The notes beneath the pieces were generated by a model, which was not told the DNA's origin, did not search any database, and worked only from the letters and a program-made list of their open reading frames with translations. Of a stretch of 64,000 nucleotides of DNA, positions 1 through 7,460 are shown in pieces (the stretch's first letter is position 1; each line of letters starts with the position of its first letter). The translations under genes and the position numbers were made by a program. Origin of the DNA: SVMC01 sp045601345 (GTDB lineage: Bacteria; Bacillota; Clostridia; Oscillospirales; Oscillospiraceae); the NCBI GenBank assembly GCA_045601345.1, contig JAZRZL010000011.1:1-64000 (forward strand). Reading direction: 5' to 3'.

Positions 1-1
1 G

Positions 2-136
2 AATTATGCGGTAATTAAAACCTATTTGGAAACCTGCGCCAGAAACGGCATTAATGAGATGGATGCCTTGCTGCACCTTTGTATGGGGAAATGCTATTCC
101 GCTCATGATGTTTTAACTAACGCAGGCTGTGAATAG
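2..136 (+). CDS. C-terminal fragment of a possible transposase (partial at window edge)
   Basis: An open frame enters from the left edge and ends at a TAG at 134-136, giving 44 residues that include ETCARNGINEMDALLHLC and no start codon. The ETCxxNGIN...EAL-type pattern recalls the C-terminal tail of some IS66-like transposases. That is recognition from memory of a short stretch, so the family is uncertain. It could equally be the end of another protein. Confidence 0.35.
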   Translation, partial: NYAVIKTYLETCARNGINEMDALLHLCMGKCYSAHDVLTNAGCE

Positions 137-206
137 TAACAGGATGAAAGAACAGAATTTATTGAAATATCGTATTTTCTGTGCTGAATGTCAAAAAAGA
201 GACAAT

Positions 207-1310
207 TTAAATGCGAATCAATTCATATTCGTCTGTACCCAGACCGATTTTTTTGCCATGCTCCAGCATGGAGCGCCAGTTGGTGGTGGGGTGGACGGTT
301 TTGACGTGATCCTCCAGTTGTTCGGGGGCTGTATCGAGCATACTGTTTTTGATGACCTTCTGGGCGTTGAGGGCTTCGGCACAGGCCATATCCAGTGCCA
401 CCGGGTCGAAGGAGGCGAACATACCTACATCGGGGATGATGGGGATATCGTTCTCACTGTGGCAATCGCAGTAAGGGGAGACCTCCTTCAGAAGCGTCAC
501 ATGGAAGTGGGGGCGGCCTTGCAAGACGGCTTTGGTGTATTCGGCAATTTTGCAGTTGAGAACGTTATTGGCTTCCTTCTGCATGGGCTGAATGGCATTC
601 TTCGGGCAGACGCTGATACATCTTCCACAGCCGACGCAGCGGTCAAGGTCAATCCGTGCCTTGTGGTTTTCAAACTGGGGTGCAGCGTGGGCGCAGATGT
701 GCTCGCACTGGTGGCAGCCAATGCAAAGCTCCTGCCATACCTCCGGCTTGCCGCCGTGGTGCATTTCCATCTTGCCTGCACGGGAACCGCAGCCCATGCC
801 GATATTTTTGAGCGCACCGCCGATGCCGGCTTCCTCATGGAGCTTAAAGTGGGAGAGGGAAATGATGATATCGGCATCCATCACGGCCTTGCCGATTTTG
901 GCGCGGGTGACATATTCGCCGTCCACGGGGACTTCCACATCATCGGTGCCCTTGATGCCATCACCAATGATGACATGGCAGCCGGTGTTGTAGGGATTGA
1001 AGCCATTCTGATAGGCGGCTTCCAGATGATCCAGACCGTTTTTGCGGCCACCGATGTAGAGCGTATTGCAGTCCACAAGGAAGGGCTTGCCGCCGAGATC
1101 CTTGATGATGTTCACCAGTACCCGGGCATAGTTGGCGCGAAGATAGGCAAGGTTGCCCGGTTCACCGAAATGCATTTTGATGGCGACATATTTATCCTGA
1201 AAATCAATCTGGTCAATGCCTGCGGTAAGAATCAAGCGGGAGAGCTTTTGAAGCTGGTTTTCCTGAAAGGTTGTATGAAAGTCGGTAAAATATACTTTTG
1301 ATGGTACCAT
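207..1310 (-). CDS. DUF362 domain protein with two 4Fe-4S clusters
   Basis: A 367-residue protein read from an ATG at 1310 that is preceded by AGGAG at good spacing; a longer in-frame extension upstream lacks this. Two ferredoxin-type cysteine motifs are visible, CIGCHQCEHIC and CVGCGRCISVCP, each ending in a fourth cysteine, so two 4Fe-4S clusters are expected. The N-terminal part has the DUF362 pattern (KMHFGEPGN, DCNTLYIGGR, SHFKLHEEAGIGGALKNIGMG). DUF362 ferredoxin-like proteins are soluble redox or maturation factors of unknown specific role. The gene is monocistronic and faces the left-edge fragment. Confident on family, not on function. Confidence 0.9.
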   Translation of the reverse strand: MVPSKVYFTDFHTTFQENQLQKLSRLILTAGIDQIDFQDKYVAIKMHFGEPGNLAYLRANYARVLVNIIKDLGGKPFLVDCNTLYIGGRKNGLDHLEAAYQNGFNPYNTGCHVIIGDGIKGTDDVEVPVDGEYVTRAKIGKAVMDADIIISLSHFKLHEEAGIGGALKNIGMGCGSRAGKMEMHHGGKPEVWQELCIGCHQCEHICAHAAPQFENHKARIDLDRCVGCGRCISVCPKNAIQPMQKEANNVLNCKIAEYTKAVLQGRPHFHVTLLKEVSPYCDCHSENDIPIIPDVGMFASFDPVALDMACAEALNAQKVIKNSMLDTAPEQLEDHVKTVHPTTNWRSMLEHGKKIGLGTDEYELIRI

Positions 1311-1385
1311 TGTGATAAATCTCCTGTTCTCAATATAAGCTGATTCGATTATATAGGACAGTGTTAAGAAAAGCAAGAAAAACAA

Positions 1386-1643
1386 TTTGGAATAATAGGT
1401 GGATCATGCAAAAGTTATAAACAAAGAAAGGTTAAGAAACAGGATCCTGTTACGCTATGTGGATTCTGGAGCAGTCTTAGCCGATATCGTCACGAATTGT
1501 GTGGCCGCCGGCAGTATCGGGGGACGATACAAAAAAACAATACGCATTGTAATTTCTATAAAATAACCTTTTTGCCAGAAATGCAGGTTCATATTTTTCA
1601 ATGGGCTGTTTTTATAGCGCAGACAGATTATGCAATACAAGGT
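1386..1643. other. Intergenic stretch without recognised content
   Basis: This AT-rich stretch lies between the DUF362 gene start and the inverted repeat at 1644. It must hold the promoter of the DUF362 gene. Short frames here have no ribosome-binding site or family resemblance, and I see no RNA element. Confidence 0.5.
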
Positions 1644-1688
1644 CACGGTAATTGAACGAGTATTTTCTTAACTTGTTCAATTACCGTG
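1644..1688. repeat. 45-bp near-palindrome, deletion derivative of the MITE found at 43546
   Basis: CACGGTAATTGAAC (1644-1657) and its exact reverse complement (1675-1688) surround a 17-base spacer. The left 18 bases match the left terminus of the 309-bp element at 43546-43854 with two differences. The right 28 bases match its right terminus, including TTTTCTTAAC. It therefore looks like the two ends of that element joined by internal deletion. I see no target duplication. It sits 20 bases upstream of the promoter for the gdhA remnant and glmS. Confidence 0.7.
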
Positions 1689-1707
1689 GAAAGGACAAAG
1701 TGCTCTA

Positions 1708-1736
1708 TTGACAAAGAAAGAGAAAAGGAGTATAGT
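1708..1736 (+). promoter_or_regulatory. SigA-type promoter for the gdhA remnant-glmS transcript
   Basis: TTGACA at 1708-1713, a 17-base spacer, and TATAGT at 1731-1736. A TATAAT overlaps three bases further on but with poor spacing. Transcription would start near 1744 and give a leader of about 150 bases. Confidence 0.7.
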
Positions 1737-1827
1737 ATAATATGTAAAGGCAAAGGTGTTTCTGGGTGATTCTTACTCGAAGTCGCTTTTTTACCTGAAT
1801 CACAATTTGATATTGTAAAAGGCAAAG

Positions 1828-1869
1828 GCGTCTTTAATGGTTTTGATACCGTTAAAGGCGCTTTTTTCA
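1828..1869 (+). terminator. Intrinsic terminator/attenuator in the leader
   Basis: GCGTCTTTAATGGT pairs with ATACCGTTAAAGGCGC with few mismatches and is followed by six T. It lies after the promoter and before the first start codon at 1892, so it can only act as a conditional terminator or be leaky. An upstream segment (GTGATTC ... GAATCAC, about 1767-1803) can form a separate stem, and an AAAGGCAAAGG sequence occurs twice. I do not recognise a known riboswitch class. Confidence 0.6.
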
Positions 1870-1891
1870 TTTTACAAAGGAGGAAAGACAG

Positions 1892-2308
1892 ATGTCATAC
1901 GTAGAGGAAGTCATTGAAATGGTGGTCAGGGAGAACCCGAATGAGCCGGAATTCCATCAGGCAGTTAAGGAAGTGCGGCCTGTCGTGCAGACCAAGGAAG
2001 CGCAGTATCGGCATGATGCCCTACTGGAGAGGCTGGTGAATCCTGAATGCCAGATCAAGTTCAGAGTTCCCTGGATTGAGGATGCCGGTCAGGTTCATGT
2101 CAATACCGGCTGCCGTGTTCAGTTTAACAGTGCCATTGGTTCTTACAAGGGCGGCCTCCGGCTTCATCCCTCGGTGAATCTGGGTATTATCAAATTCCTC
2201 GGCTTTGAGCAGGTGTTCAAGAATTCGCTGATCGGTCTTCCTATTGGTGGTGGAAAGGGCGGCTCAGATTTTGATCCGAAGCTGTCCACAACGGTGGAGC
2301 TGGAATAA
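1892..2308 (+). pseudogene. gdhA: Truncated NADP-type glutamate dehydrogenase (N-terminal remnant)
   Basis: The 138 residues match the start of hexameric glutamate dehydrogenase, a cytosolic enzyme of ammonium assimilation. They include the conserved GSYKGGLRLHPSVN, EQVFKNSL and LPIGGGKGGSDFDP blocks that hold substrate-binding lysines. After DFDPK the sequence switches to an unrelated six-residue tail and stops. Normal proteins have about 445 residues, so the rest of the catalytic domain and the whole Rossmann nucleotide domain are absent. It keeps a strong AGGAGG ribosome site. The reading frame is otherwise intact and glmS starts 15 bases after its stop, so it may survive as a translational leader for glmS. 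Confidence 0.85.
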
Positions 2309-2323
2309 ATAGAGAGGTATTTT

Positions 2324-4150
2324 ATGTGTGGAATCATTGGTTATACAGGGAATCAGCAGGCAGCACCGATCTTGCTGGAAGGGCTTCGGAAGTTGGAATA
2401 TCGCGGCTATGATTCTGCCGGGATTGCAGTAATGGATGGAGATGCGATTCAGCTCAGCAAGGTCTCAGGACGAATTGCACATTTGTGCGAAAAAACAGAG
2501 GATGGTAAAGCGCTGTCTGGCCATGTCGGCATTGGACATACCCGATGGGCAACACACGGTGCTCCAACGGATACCAATGCACATCCGCATATGAGCAATG
2601 ACGGCAAATTCGCCATTGTTCATAATGGAATCATTGAAAATTTTATGATTTTGCGTGATGAGCTTCAATTAAAAGGCTTCCATTTTGCAAGTCAAACCGA
2701 TACGGAGGTCATTGTGCATTTGATTGAAATGTACTATGCAGGCGATTTAAAAGAGGCGGTTATCAAGGCAGTATCCAGATTGCATGGCTCATATGCGCTT
2801 GGCGTTATCTGCACAGAGGAGCCGGAAAAAATCATTGCGGCCAGAGAATACAGCCCATTACTGATCGGTGTCGGTATCGGAGAAAATTACTTTGCATCGG
2901 ATGTGACGGCGCTGGTTTCCTATACGCGCAATGTCATTTATCTTGATGACGGCGAATTCGCAGAGATCAGCAGAGATCAGGTTGCAGTTTATGACTGTAC
3001 CGGGAAGCAGATCGACAAAGAGATCCATCATATTACTTGGGACATTCAGGCCGCAGAGAAAGGCGGTTATGAGCATTTCATGCTGAAGGAAATCATGGAA
3101 CAGCCGGGGGCGGTTCGGGCAACCATGACACCGAGAATCAAGAATGGAGATATTGTTTGGGATGAATCCGGGCTGGAATCTCTGGATGTCAGCGCGATCA
3201 ATAAAATTGTCATTACCGCCTGCGGCTCAGCATTTTACGCTGGATGTGCAGGGAAATATGTGCTTGAACAGCTATGCCAGATTCCGGTGCAGGTCGAGCT
3301 TGCCAGTGAGCTTCGCTACAGCAAACCGATGATTGATCAGCAAACACTTTTGATTGTTTTATCGCAGTCGGGAGAAACTGCGGATACGATTGCGGCTATG
3401 AAAGAGTGTAAAATGCGGGGCGCGATTGTGCTTTCTGTAGTGAACGTGGTAGGCAGCACCATCGCCAAAATTGCCAATCATACCATTTATACCTGGGCGG
3501 GACCCGAGATTGCTGTTGCAACGACCAAGGGCTATACCACGCAGCTCACTGTGCTCTATATGTTGGCGCTTTGGATGGGAAGAAGACGGGAAACCGTAGA
3601 CGATAAGCTGTTTTCCGTACTTTTGGAGAGCATTAAAGCCCTTCCTAAATGTATGCAGGATGCGCTGGACATGAACCCGATGCTCCCGGTTTTGGCGAAA
3701 AAATACCACAATGCGAAAGCACTGTTTTTCATTGGACGCAATACCGATTATGCGGTTGCACTTGAAGGTGCATTGAAAATGAAGGAAATTTCCTATATTC
3801 ACGCGGAGGCTTATGCGGCAGGAGAGCTGAAGCATGGTACGATTGCATTGATTGAGGAGCATCAGCCGGTGATTGCCTTATGCTGTAACAGTAGCTTGCG
3901 AGAAAAAACCATGAGTAATATCGTGGAGGTTAAGGCACGTGGTGCGGAGGTTCTTGCCGTTACGTGTAAGGGCAATCAGAGCATTGTCTCTGTAGCGGAT
4001 GATGTGATTTATGTTCCTCGGGTGAGGTCGGTATTTGCTGCCGCAGTTGAGATTGTTCCATTGCAGCTGCTTGCCTACTATGTAGCAAAGGAAAACGGCT
4101 GCGATATTGATAAGCCGAAAAACCTTGCAAAATCGGTTACGGTGGAATAA
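2324..4150 (+). CDS. glmS: Glutamine-fructose-6-phosphate aminotransferase (isomerizing)
   Basis: Full-length 608 residues. GlmS makes glucosamine-6-phosphate from fructose-6-phosphate and glutamine, the first step to UDP-GlcNAc for peptidoglycan. It begins MCGIIGYTG, with Cys2 as the N-terminal nucleophile of the class II amidotransferase domain (about 1-220). Two SIS sugar-isomerase domains follow (ACGSAFYAG and LSQSGETADT in the first), and it ends in the typical AKSVTVE. There is no room for a glmS ribozyme in the 15 bases between the gdhA remnant and this start, and I found no ribozyme core further upstream. Confidence 0.97.
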   Translation: MCGIIGYTGNQQAAPILLEGLRKLEYRGYDSAGIAVMDGDAIQLSKVSGRIAHLCEKTEDGKALSGHVGIGHTRWATHGAPTDTNAHPHMSNDGKFAIVHNGIIENFMILRDELQLKGFHFASQTDTEVIVHLIEMYYAGDLKEAVIKAVSRLHGSYALGVICTEEPEKIIAAREYSPLLIGVGIGENYFASDVTALVSYTRNVIYLDDGEFAEISRDQVAVYDCTGKQIDKEIHHITWDIQAAEKGGYEHFMLKEIMEQPGAVRATMTPRIKNGDIVWDESGLESLDVSAINKIVITACGSAFYAGCAGKYVLEQLCQIPVQVELASELRYSKPMIDQQTLLIVLSQSGETADTIAAMKECKMRGAIVLSVVNVVGSTIAKIANHTIYTWAGPEIAVATTKGYTTQLTVLYMLALWMGRRRETVDDKLFSVLLESIKALPKCMQDALDMNPMLPVLAKKYHNAKALFFIGRNTDYAVALEGALKMKEISYIHAEAYAAGELKHGTIALIEEHQPVIALCCNSSLREKTMSNIVEVKARGAEVLAVTCKGNQSIVSVADDVIYVPRVRSVFAAAVEIVPLQLLAYYVAKENGCDIDKPKNLAKSVTVE

Positions 4151-4171
4151 GGCTCAATCTAGGAAGAGGCA

Positions 4172-4209
4172 GGGGACTGCTGCACCATTTCTGTGAGGCA
4201 GCCCCTTTT
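4172..4209. terminator. Terminator after glmS
   Basis: GGGG-ACTGC-TG-CAC pairs with GTG-AG-GCAG-CCCC around a short loop, followed by TTTT. It ends glmS. It also lies just beyond the stop codon of the sigK 3' segment on the other strand, so it may serve both convergent units. Confidence 0.65.
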
Positions 4210-4217
4210 GATCCGTT

Positions 4218-4280
4218 TTATCCATCATCCCGTGCGAATGCCTCACGCATTTTGGAAAGCGCTTTTTTCTCAATGCGCGA
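4218..4280 (-). CDS. sigK: sigK 3' segment (C-terminal end of sporulation sigma factor K)
   Basis: Read on the minus strand from the direct repeat, this short frame encodes S-RIEKKALSKMREAFARDDG and a TAA stop (4218-4220). That is the end of helix-turn-helix region 4 and the C-terminus of SigK, and it has no start codon. The matching 5' segment lies 3.3 kb away (7545-8180) and ends in ISRSYVS. Joining at the shared 16-bp repeat gives ISRSYVSRIEKKAL, the family consensus, in frame. As it stands it cannot be translated as SigK until the intervening element is removed. Confidence 0.93.
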   Translation of the reverse strand, partial: SRIEKKALSKMREAFARDDG

Positions 4281-4293
4281 TACATCGGAGCGG
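4278..4293. repeat. att-like direct repeat, sigK 3' junction
   Basis: Plus-strand CGATACATCGGAGCGG. It matches 7545-7560 at 15 of 16 positions. The one difference (C here, A there) changes a codon from Tyr in the 5' copy to Asp here. Similarity stops at both ends. Confidence 0.88.
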
Positions 4294-4295
4294 TT

Positions 4296-5837
4296 TTATT
4301 GAAAGTTGGATGATACAGTGATTTGGACTTGCATACGGTCGCCCTCCTGAACCAGCTCTACCCGGGGGAGAATTGTTGAGATAAAGCAACGATCCTCCCG
4401 CAGCTGCTCTAAAAACTGCCTGACCCATTTTTTCATTTCCTCCAGTGTAGGGGGAAGGATTGCCGCCGGACGGTATGTGCTTTGCAGGGCGGCTTTTCTT
4501 TCTTTCATAGGTGCAGACAGACGACTGTAATCCTTGGGGGAGAGAATACCGTCCACCTTATCCAGATACATCTGATCCAGCCGGTGCTCCAGCAATTCCA
4601 GTTCTTTTTTTAAAGCCGCCTGTGCAGAGGAGGACGGTTGGGTATTTTCCATAACATGGGCTTTTGCAACAGGGAGAAGGAAGTCCTCTGTCAGATACGG
4701 GGCGCAGCGTTCCAATATGGCATCCAGCACGGCCTCCCGCACCCGTTTTTCCGCGATACAGTGGCTGGTGCATATCTCAGCTTTGGGAAAGCGTTGATAG
4801 GTGCGGCATACATAATATAGTATATCCTCCCCGGCAGCATTTTTGCGGCAGAGTACAGATAGGGGACACCCACACGCAGAGCAAAAGATCAGTCCCTTCA
4901 GCAGATGCTCATGGGTGCGGCTTCGCATTCTTCGCCGGCCAGCGAGCAATTGCTGCACTGCGGCAAATGTCTCGCAGTCAATGATGGCCTCGTGGGTGTT
5001 TTCCACTATGACCCAGTCTTCTTTCGGCTGCCGTATCCGTTTTTTACTTTTGTAGCTTAACTTCTTGATTCTGCCCTGTACGGTGGAACCGATGTACGTC
5101 TCGTTTTGCAGCAGCTCAGATATGCGCTCGCTGCTCCATAGCCCCGTATACGGCCCCTGTCTGCCCGGGGTCAGACCGGCATATATAGCGGGTGTGGGGA
5201 TATGCTCCCGGTTGAGCTGTGCAGCGATTCCACGGCAGCTCTCGCCGGACAGCGCCATCGCAAAAATCCGCCTGACAATCGGTGCAGCGCCTTCGTCAAT
5301 GATGATTTTGTTTTTCTCTGTTGGGTGCTTTTGATAGCCGAACACCGCCTTGCCCCCAATAAACAGCCCCCGCCGTTGCTTCTCCCGCTTGACGGAGGTG
5401 ATTTTCTTTGAGATATCCTTGGCGTACATATCGTTCATGATGGCACGGAAGGGGGTGATTTCATTGGCACTGGATTCAATCCCTGTGTCGATTCCATCAA
5501 GCAGAGAGATGTAGCGTACCCCATGCTCCGGGAAATACCGCTCCATGTAATGCCCTGTGAGAATGTAATCTCGCCCCAGTCGGGATAAATCCTTGGTAAT
5601 GACCAGATTGACCAGCTTGGCTTCAATATCCCGCAGCATCCGCAAAAACCCGGGACGCTCAAACCCGGTGCCGCTGTAGCCATCGTCAATGTAGAGGTCG
5701 TGGACGATGATCCCGCGTTTTTTCGCATAATCCTCCAAAAGCGCACGTTGATTACTCACACTCTGAGAGGGGCCGTCCCCCTCATCCTCCCGCGACAGGC
5801 GGATATACAGTGCTGCCCTGCATTGGGATAGCTCCAT
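4296..5837 (-). CDS. spoIVCA: Large serine recombinase, SpoIVCA-like
   Basis: 513 residues from the ATG at 5837, which has GGGAGG nine bases upstream; the frame is open further upstream but that part is not family-like. Order: resolvase catalytic domain with Ser15 in YIRLSRED and the TKDLSRLGRD block (about 1-150), a recombinase DNA-binding domain (about 165-290), and a zinc ribbon (CSACG ... CRTYQRFPKAEICTSHC, about 325-385). A coiled-coil-like segment and a C-terminal strand region complete it. Length fits SpoIVCA (about 500). Lying inside a split sigK with its end against the att repeat, it is the obvious excisionase. A general integrase of a decayed mobile element is the alternative. Confidence 0.95.
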   Translation of the reverse strand: MELSQCRAALYIRLSREDEGDGPSQSVSNQRALLEDYAKKRGIIVHDLYIDDGYSGTGFERPGFLRMLRDIEAKLVNLVITKDLSRLGRDYILTGHYMERYFPEHGVRYISLLDGIDTGIESSANEITPFRAIMNDMYAKDISKKITSVKREKQRRGLFIGGKAVFGYQKHPTEKNKIIIDEGAAPIVRRIFAMALSGESCRGIAAQLNREHIPTPAIYAGLTPGRQGPYTGLWSSERISELLQNETYIGSTVQGRIKKLSYKSKKRIRQPKEDWVIVENTHEAIIDCETFAAVQQLLAGRRRMRSRTHEHLLKGLIFCSACGCPLSVLCRKNAAGEDILYYVCRTYQRFPKAEICTSHCIAEKRVREAVLDAILERCAPYLTEDFLLPVAKAHVMENTQPSSSAQAALKKELELLEHRLDQMYLDKVDGILSPKDYSRLSAPMKERKAALQSTYRPAAILPPTLEEMKKWVRQFLEQLREDRCFISTILPRVELVQEGDRMQVQITVSSNFQ

Positions 5838-5946
5838 TTCCCTTCGCCTCCCTGCTTTGCAGATAGACCCGGAATGCACGCGCAACACGTTCTTCCAAAT
5901 CAGCGTCATTTGCTGTTACAGTACAGATGATTTTTTGCTTGTTCAT
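5782..5946 (-). CDS. Small ORF overlapping the recombinase start
   Basis: 54 residues starting MNKQKIICTVTANDADLEERVARAF, with AGGAGG seven bases before the ATG at 5946. Its 3' end overlaps the recombinase start by 56 bases in another frame, so the two are translationally linked. I do not recognise a family. Its place directly ahead of the recombinase makes a recombination directionality factor or a regulatory protein possible, which is inference only. The good ribosome site supports it as real. Confidence 0.6.
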   Translation of the reverse strand: MNKQKIICTVTANDADLEERVARAFRVYLQSREAKGNGAIPMQGSTVYPPVAGG

Positions 5947-5967
5947 AAGCATTCCTCCTGACATCCT

Positions 5968-5999
5968 ATCCTATGAAGGCGAAGCGGCTTCCTATGCAC
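5968..5999 (-). promoter_or_regulatory. Candidate mother-cell (SigE/SigK type) promoter for the small ORF and recombinase
   Basis: On the minus strand GTGCATAGG (5999-5991), 15 bases, then CATAGGAT followed by A (5975-5967). The second block fits CATAnnnTA/CATACA-T type -10 boxes of the sporulation mother-cell sigma factors. The first is a partial -35 match. No SigA-type promoter stands out in this gap. Low confidence because the motifs are short. Confidence 0.35.
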
Positions 6000-6014
6000 C
6001 TGCACAGAACACGA

Positions 6015-6055
6015 AAGGGACAGTTCCATGCACTTGGCATACAGAACTGTCCCTT
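6015..6055 (-). terminator. Hairpin terminator behind the ATPase gene
   Basis: AAGGGACAGTTC (6015-6026) is perfectly complementary to GAACTGTCCCTT (6044-6055). It lies 22 bases after the ATPase stop codon and upstream of the small ORF-recombinase pair, so it separates the two units inside the element. The T tract on the minus strand is short. Confidence 0.6.
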
Positions 6056-6076
6056 GGGTTGTTTCTTGTGTTGTTA

Positions 6077-7255
6077 TTAGAAGAGATTGGTTTCGGTCTC
6101 CTTGTCAAACAGATGCATCAGCTCAGGACGGAAGGAGAAGCTGATTGCAGCATGGTTTGCAATAGAGTTCATATCAATATCAGCGGTCTGGACAACAGCA
6201 ACGACATCGGTGCCGTTGGCATTCATATGCAGGTGCAGCTCGCTGCCCATCATTTCGGAAACATCAACCTTGGCATCAATGCCCTGCTGGCCGATGGAGA
6301 TATGTACGGGGCGGACACCGACAACGATATCCTTTTCTGCTACATTCTGCTCACGAAGGATGGCCTGACGGTCTGCCGGGAGCTCATATTTCTTACCCAT
6401 GACTACGGCATAGTACTTGTTCTGCTCCTTGATGAGCTTGCTGTTGGGGAAGAAGTTCATCTGGGGAGAGCCGATGAAGCCTGCAACGAACAGGTTGGAA
6501 GGATGATTGAAAACTTCCTGCGGGGTGCCGATCTGCTGGATAAAGCCGTCACGCATGATAACGATACGATCGCCCAGAGTCATAGCCTCGGTCTGGTCGT
6601 GGGTGACATAGATAAAGGTGGTATCGACTTTTTCACGGAGCTTGATGATCTCAGCACGCATCTGGTTACGCAGCTTGGCATCCAGATTGGACAGAGGCTC
6701 GTCCATCAGGAAGACCTTGGGGTTACGCACGATGGCGCGGCCAATGGCAACACGCTGGCGCTGACCGCCGGACAGAGCCTTGGGCTTGCGGTCGAGGTAC
6801 TGGGTGATGTCCAGAATCTCAGCAGCTTCGCGCACGCGGGCATCAATTTCGTTCTTGGGCAGCTTCTTCAGCTTCAGGGAGAAGGCCATGTTGTCATATA
6901 CGGTCATGTGGGGGTACAGAGCATAGTTCTGGAAAACCATGGCGATATCTCGATCCTTGGGAGCGGTATCGTTCATAAGGTTGCCATCAATGTACAGCTC
7001 ACCTTCGGTGATATCTTCCAGACCAGCCACCATACGAAGGGTGGTAGACTTGCCGCAGCCGGAGGGGCCGACCAAAACGATGAATTCCTTGTCGGCAATG
7101 TCCAGACTAAAGGACTGAACGGCAACAACACCCTCATCGGTGATCTGAAGGTTGACCTTCTTCTCTTCGGGAGCGTCATTCTTCTTCTTTTTCTTTGTCT
7201 TGGTTTCGTAGTTGGGGTAGATTTTCTTAATGTTGCTGAGTATGACTTCTGCCAT
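6077..7255 (-). CDS. msmX: MsmX/UgpC-type sugar ABC importer ATPase
   Basis: 392 residues from the ATG at 7255. Walker A GPSGCGKST, signature LSGGQRQRVAIGRA, Walker B VFLMDEPLSNLDAKLR and H-loop VTHDQTEA are all present, followed by a TOBE regulatory region (VGVRPVHISI). This family energises carbohydrate importers from the cytoplasmic side, often one ATPase for several permeases. A lysine-rich insert of about 25 residues separates the first strand from the rest of the nucleotide domain. No permease or binding protein is nearby, as for orphan MsmX. It lies wholly inside the sigK intervening element, so excision would remove it from the mother-cell chromosome. The start has a weak ribosome site; see the leader entry. 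Confidence 0.93.
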   Translation of the reverse strand: MAEVILSNIKKIYPNYETKTKKKKKNDAPEEKKVNLQITDEGVVAVQSFSLDIADKEFIVLVGPSGCGKSTTLRMVAGLEDITEGELYIDGNLMNDTAPKDRDIAMVFQNYALYPHMTVYDNMAFSLKLKKLPKNEIDARVREAAEILDITQYLDRKPKALSGGQRQRVAIGRAIVRNPKVFLMDEPLSNLDAKLRNQMRAEIIKLREKVDTTFIYVTHDQTEAMTLGDRIVIMRDGFIQQIGTPQEVFNHPSNLFVAGFIGSPQMNFFPNSKLIKEQNKYYAVVMGKKYELPADRQAILREQNVAEKDIVVGVRPVHISIGQQGIDAKVDVSEMMGSELHLHMNANGTDVVAVVQTADIDMNSIANHAAISFSFRPELMHLFDKETETNLF

Positions 7256-7265
7256 ATTGACGACT

Positions 7266-7345
7266 TTAATGCGTGTGCCTCCGCATACACGCACCTCCTG
7301 ACGGCAAAATGATCCGTCAGCTTACGGCAGGTCTCCACACTGCCG
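7266..7345 (-). promoter_or_regulatory. Structured leader of the ATPase gene with a 6-codon mini-ORF
   Basis: Two hairpins stand in the 5' leader: CGGCAG/CTGCCG (7345-7325) and CTGACGG/CCGTCAG (7320-7298). The second ends beside AGGAGG (7299-7294). Seven bases later an ATG opens a six-codon frame, M-R-R-H-T-H-stop (7286-7266), which ends ten bases before the ATPase ATG. The strong ribosome site therefore belongs to the mini-ORF, and the ATPase may be translated by reinitiation. Regulatory meaning is inferred. Confidence 0.4.
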
Positions 7346-7460
7346 CACCGCAAGTCAAGCGGGATGGGATGTTCCTCCTTTTTTTGTGTACGGTGTCTAT
7401 TGTGGGTGGAGTAGACACAATACACCAAGATATGCTAATTCTATCATGAAATGCGCAGAA

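Noticed and set aside
129..1301. 390-codon plus-strand frame opposite the DUF362 gene
   Set aside because: Shadow of the DUF362 gene; the minus strand has ferredoxin motifs and a proper ribosome site.
1745..2323. glmS ribozyme upstream of glmS
   Set aside because: Neither the 15-base gap nor the longer leader contains the conserved ribozyme core, and the gap is too short.
5927..7312. 461-codon plus-strand frame opposite the ABC ATPase
   Set aside because: Shadow frame; the minus strand has complete Walker and signature motifs.
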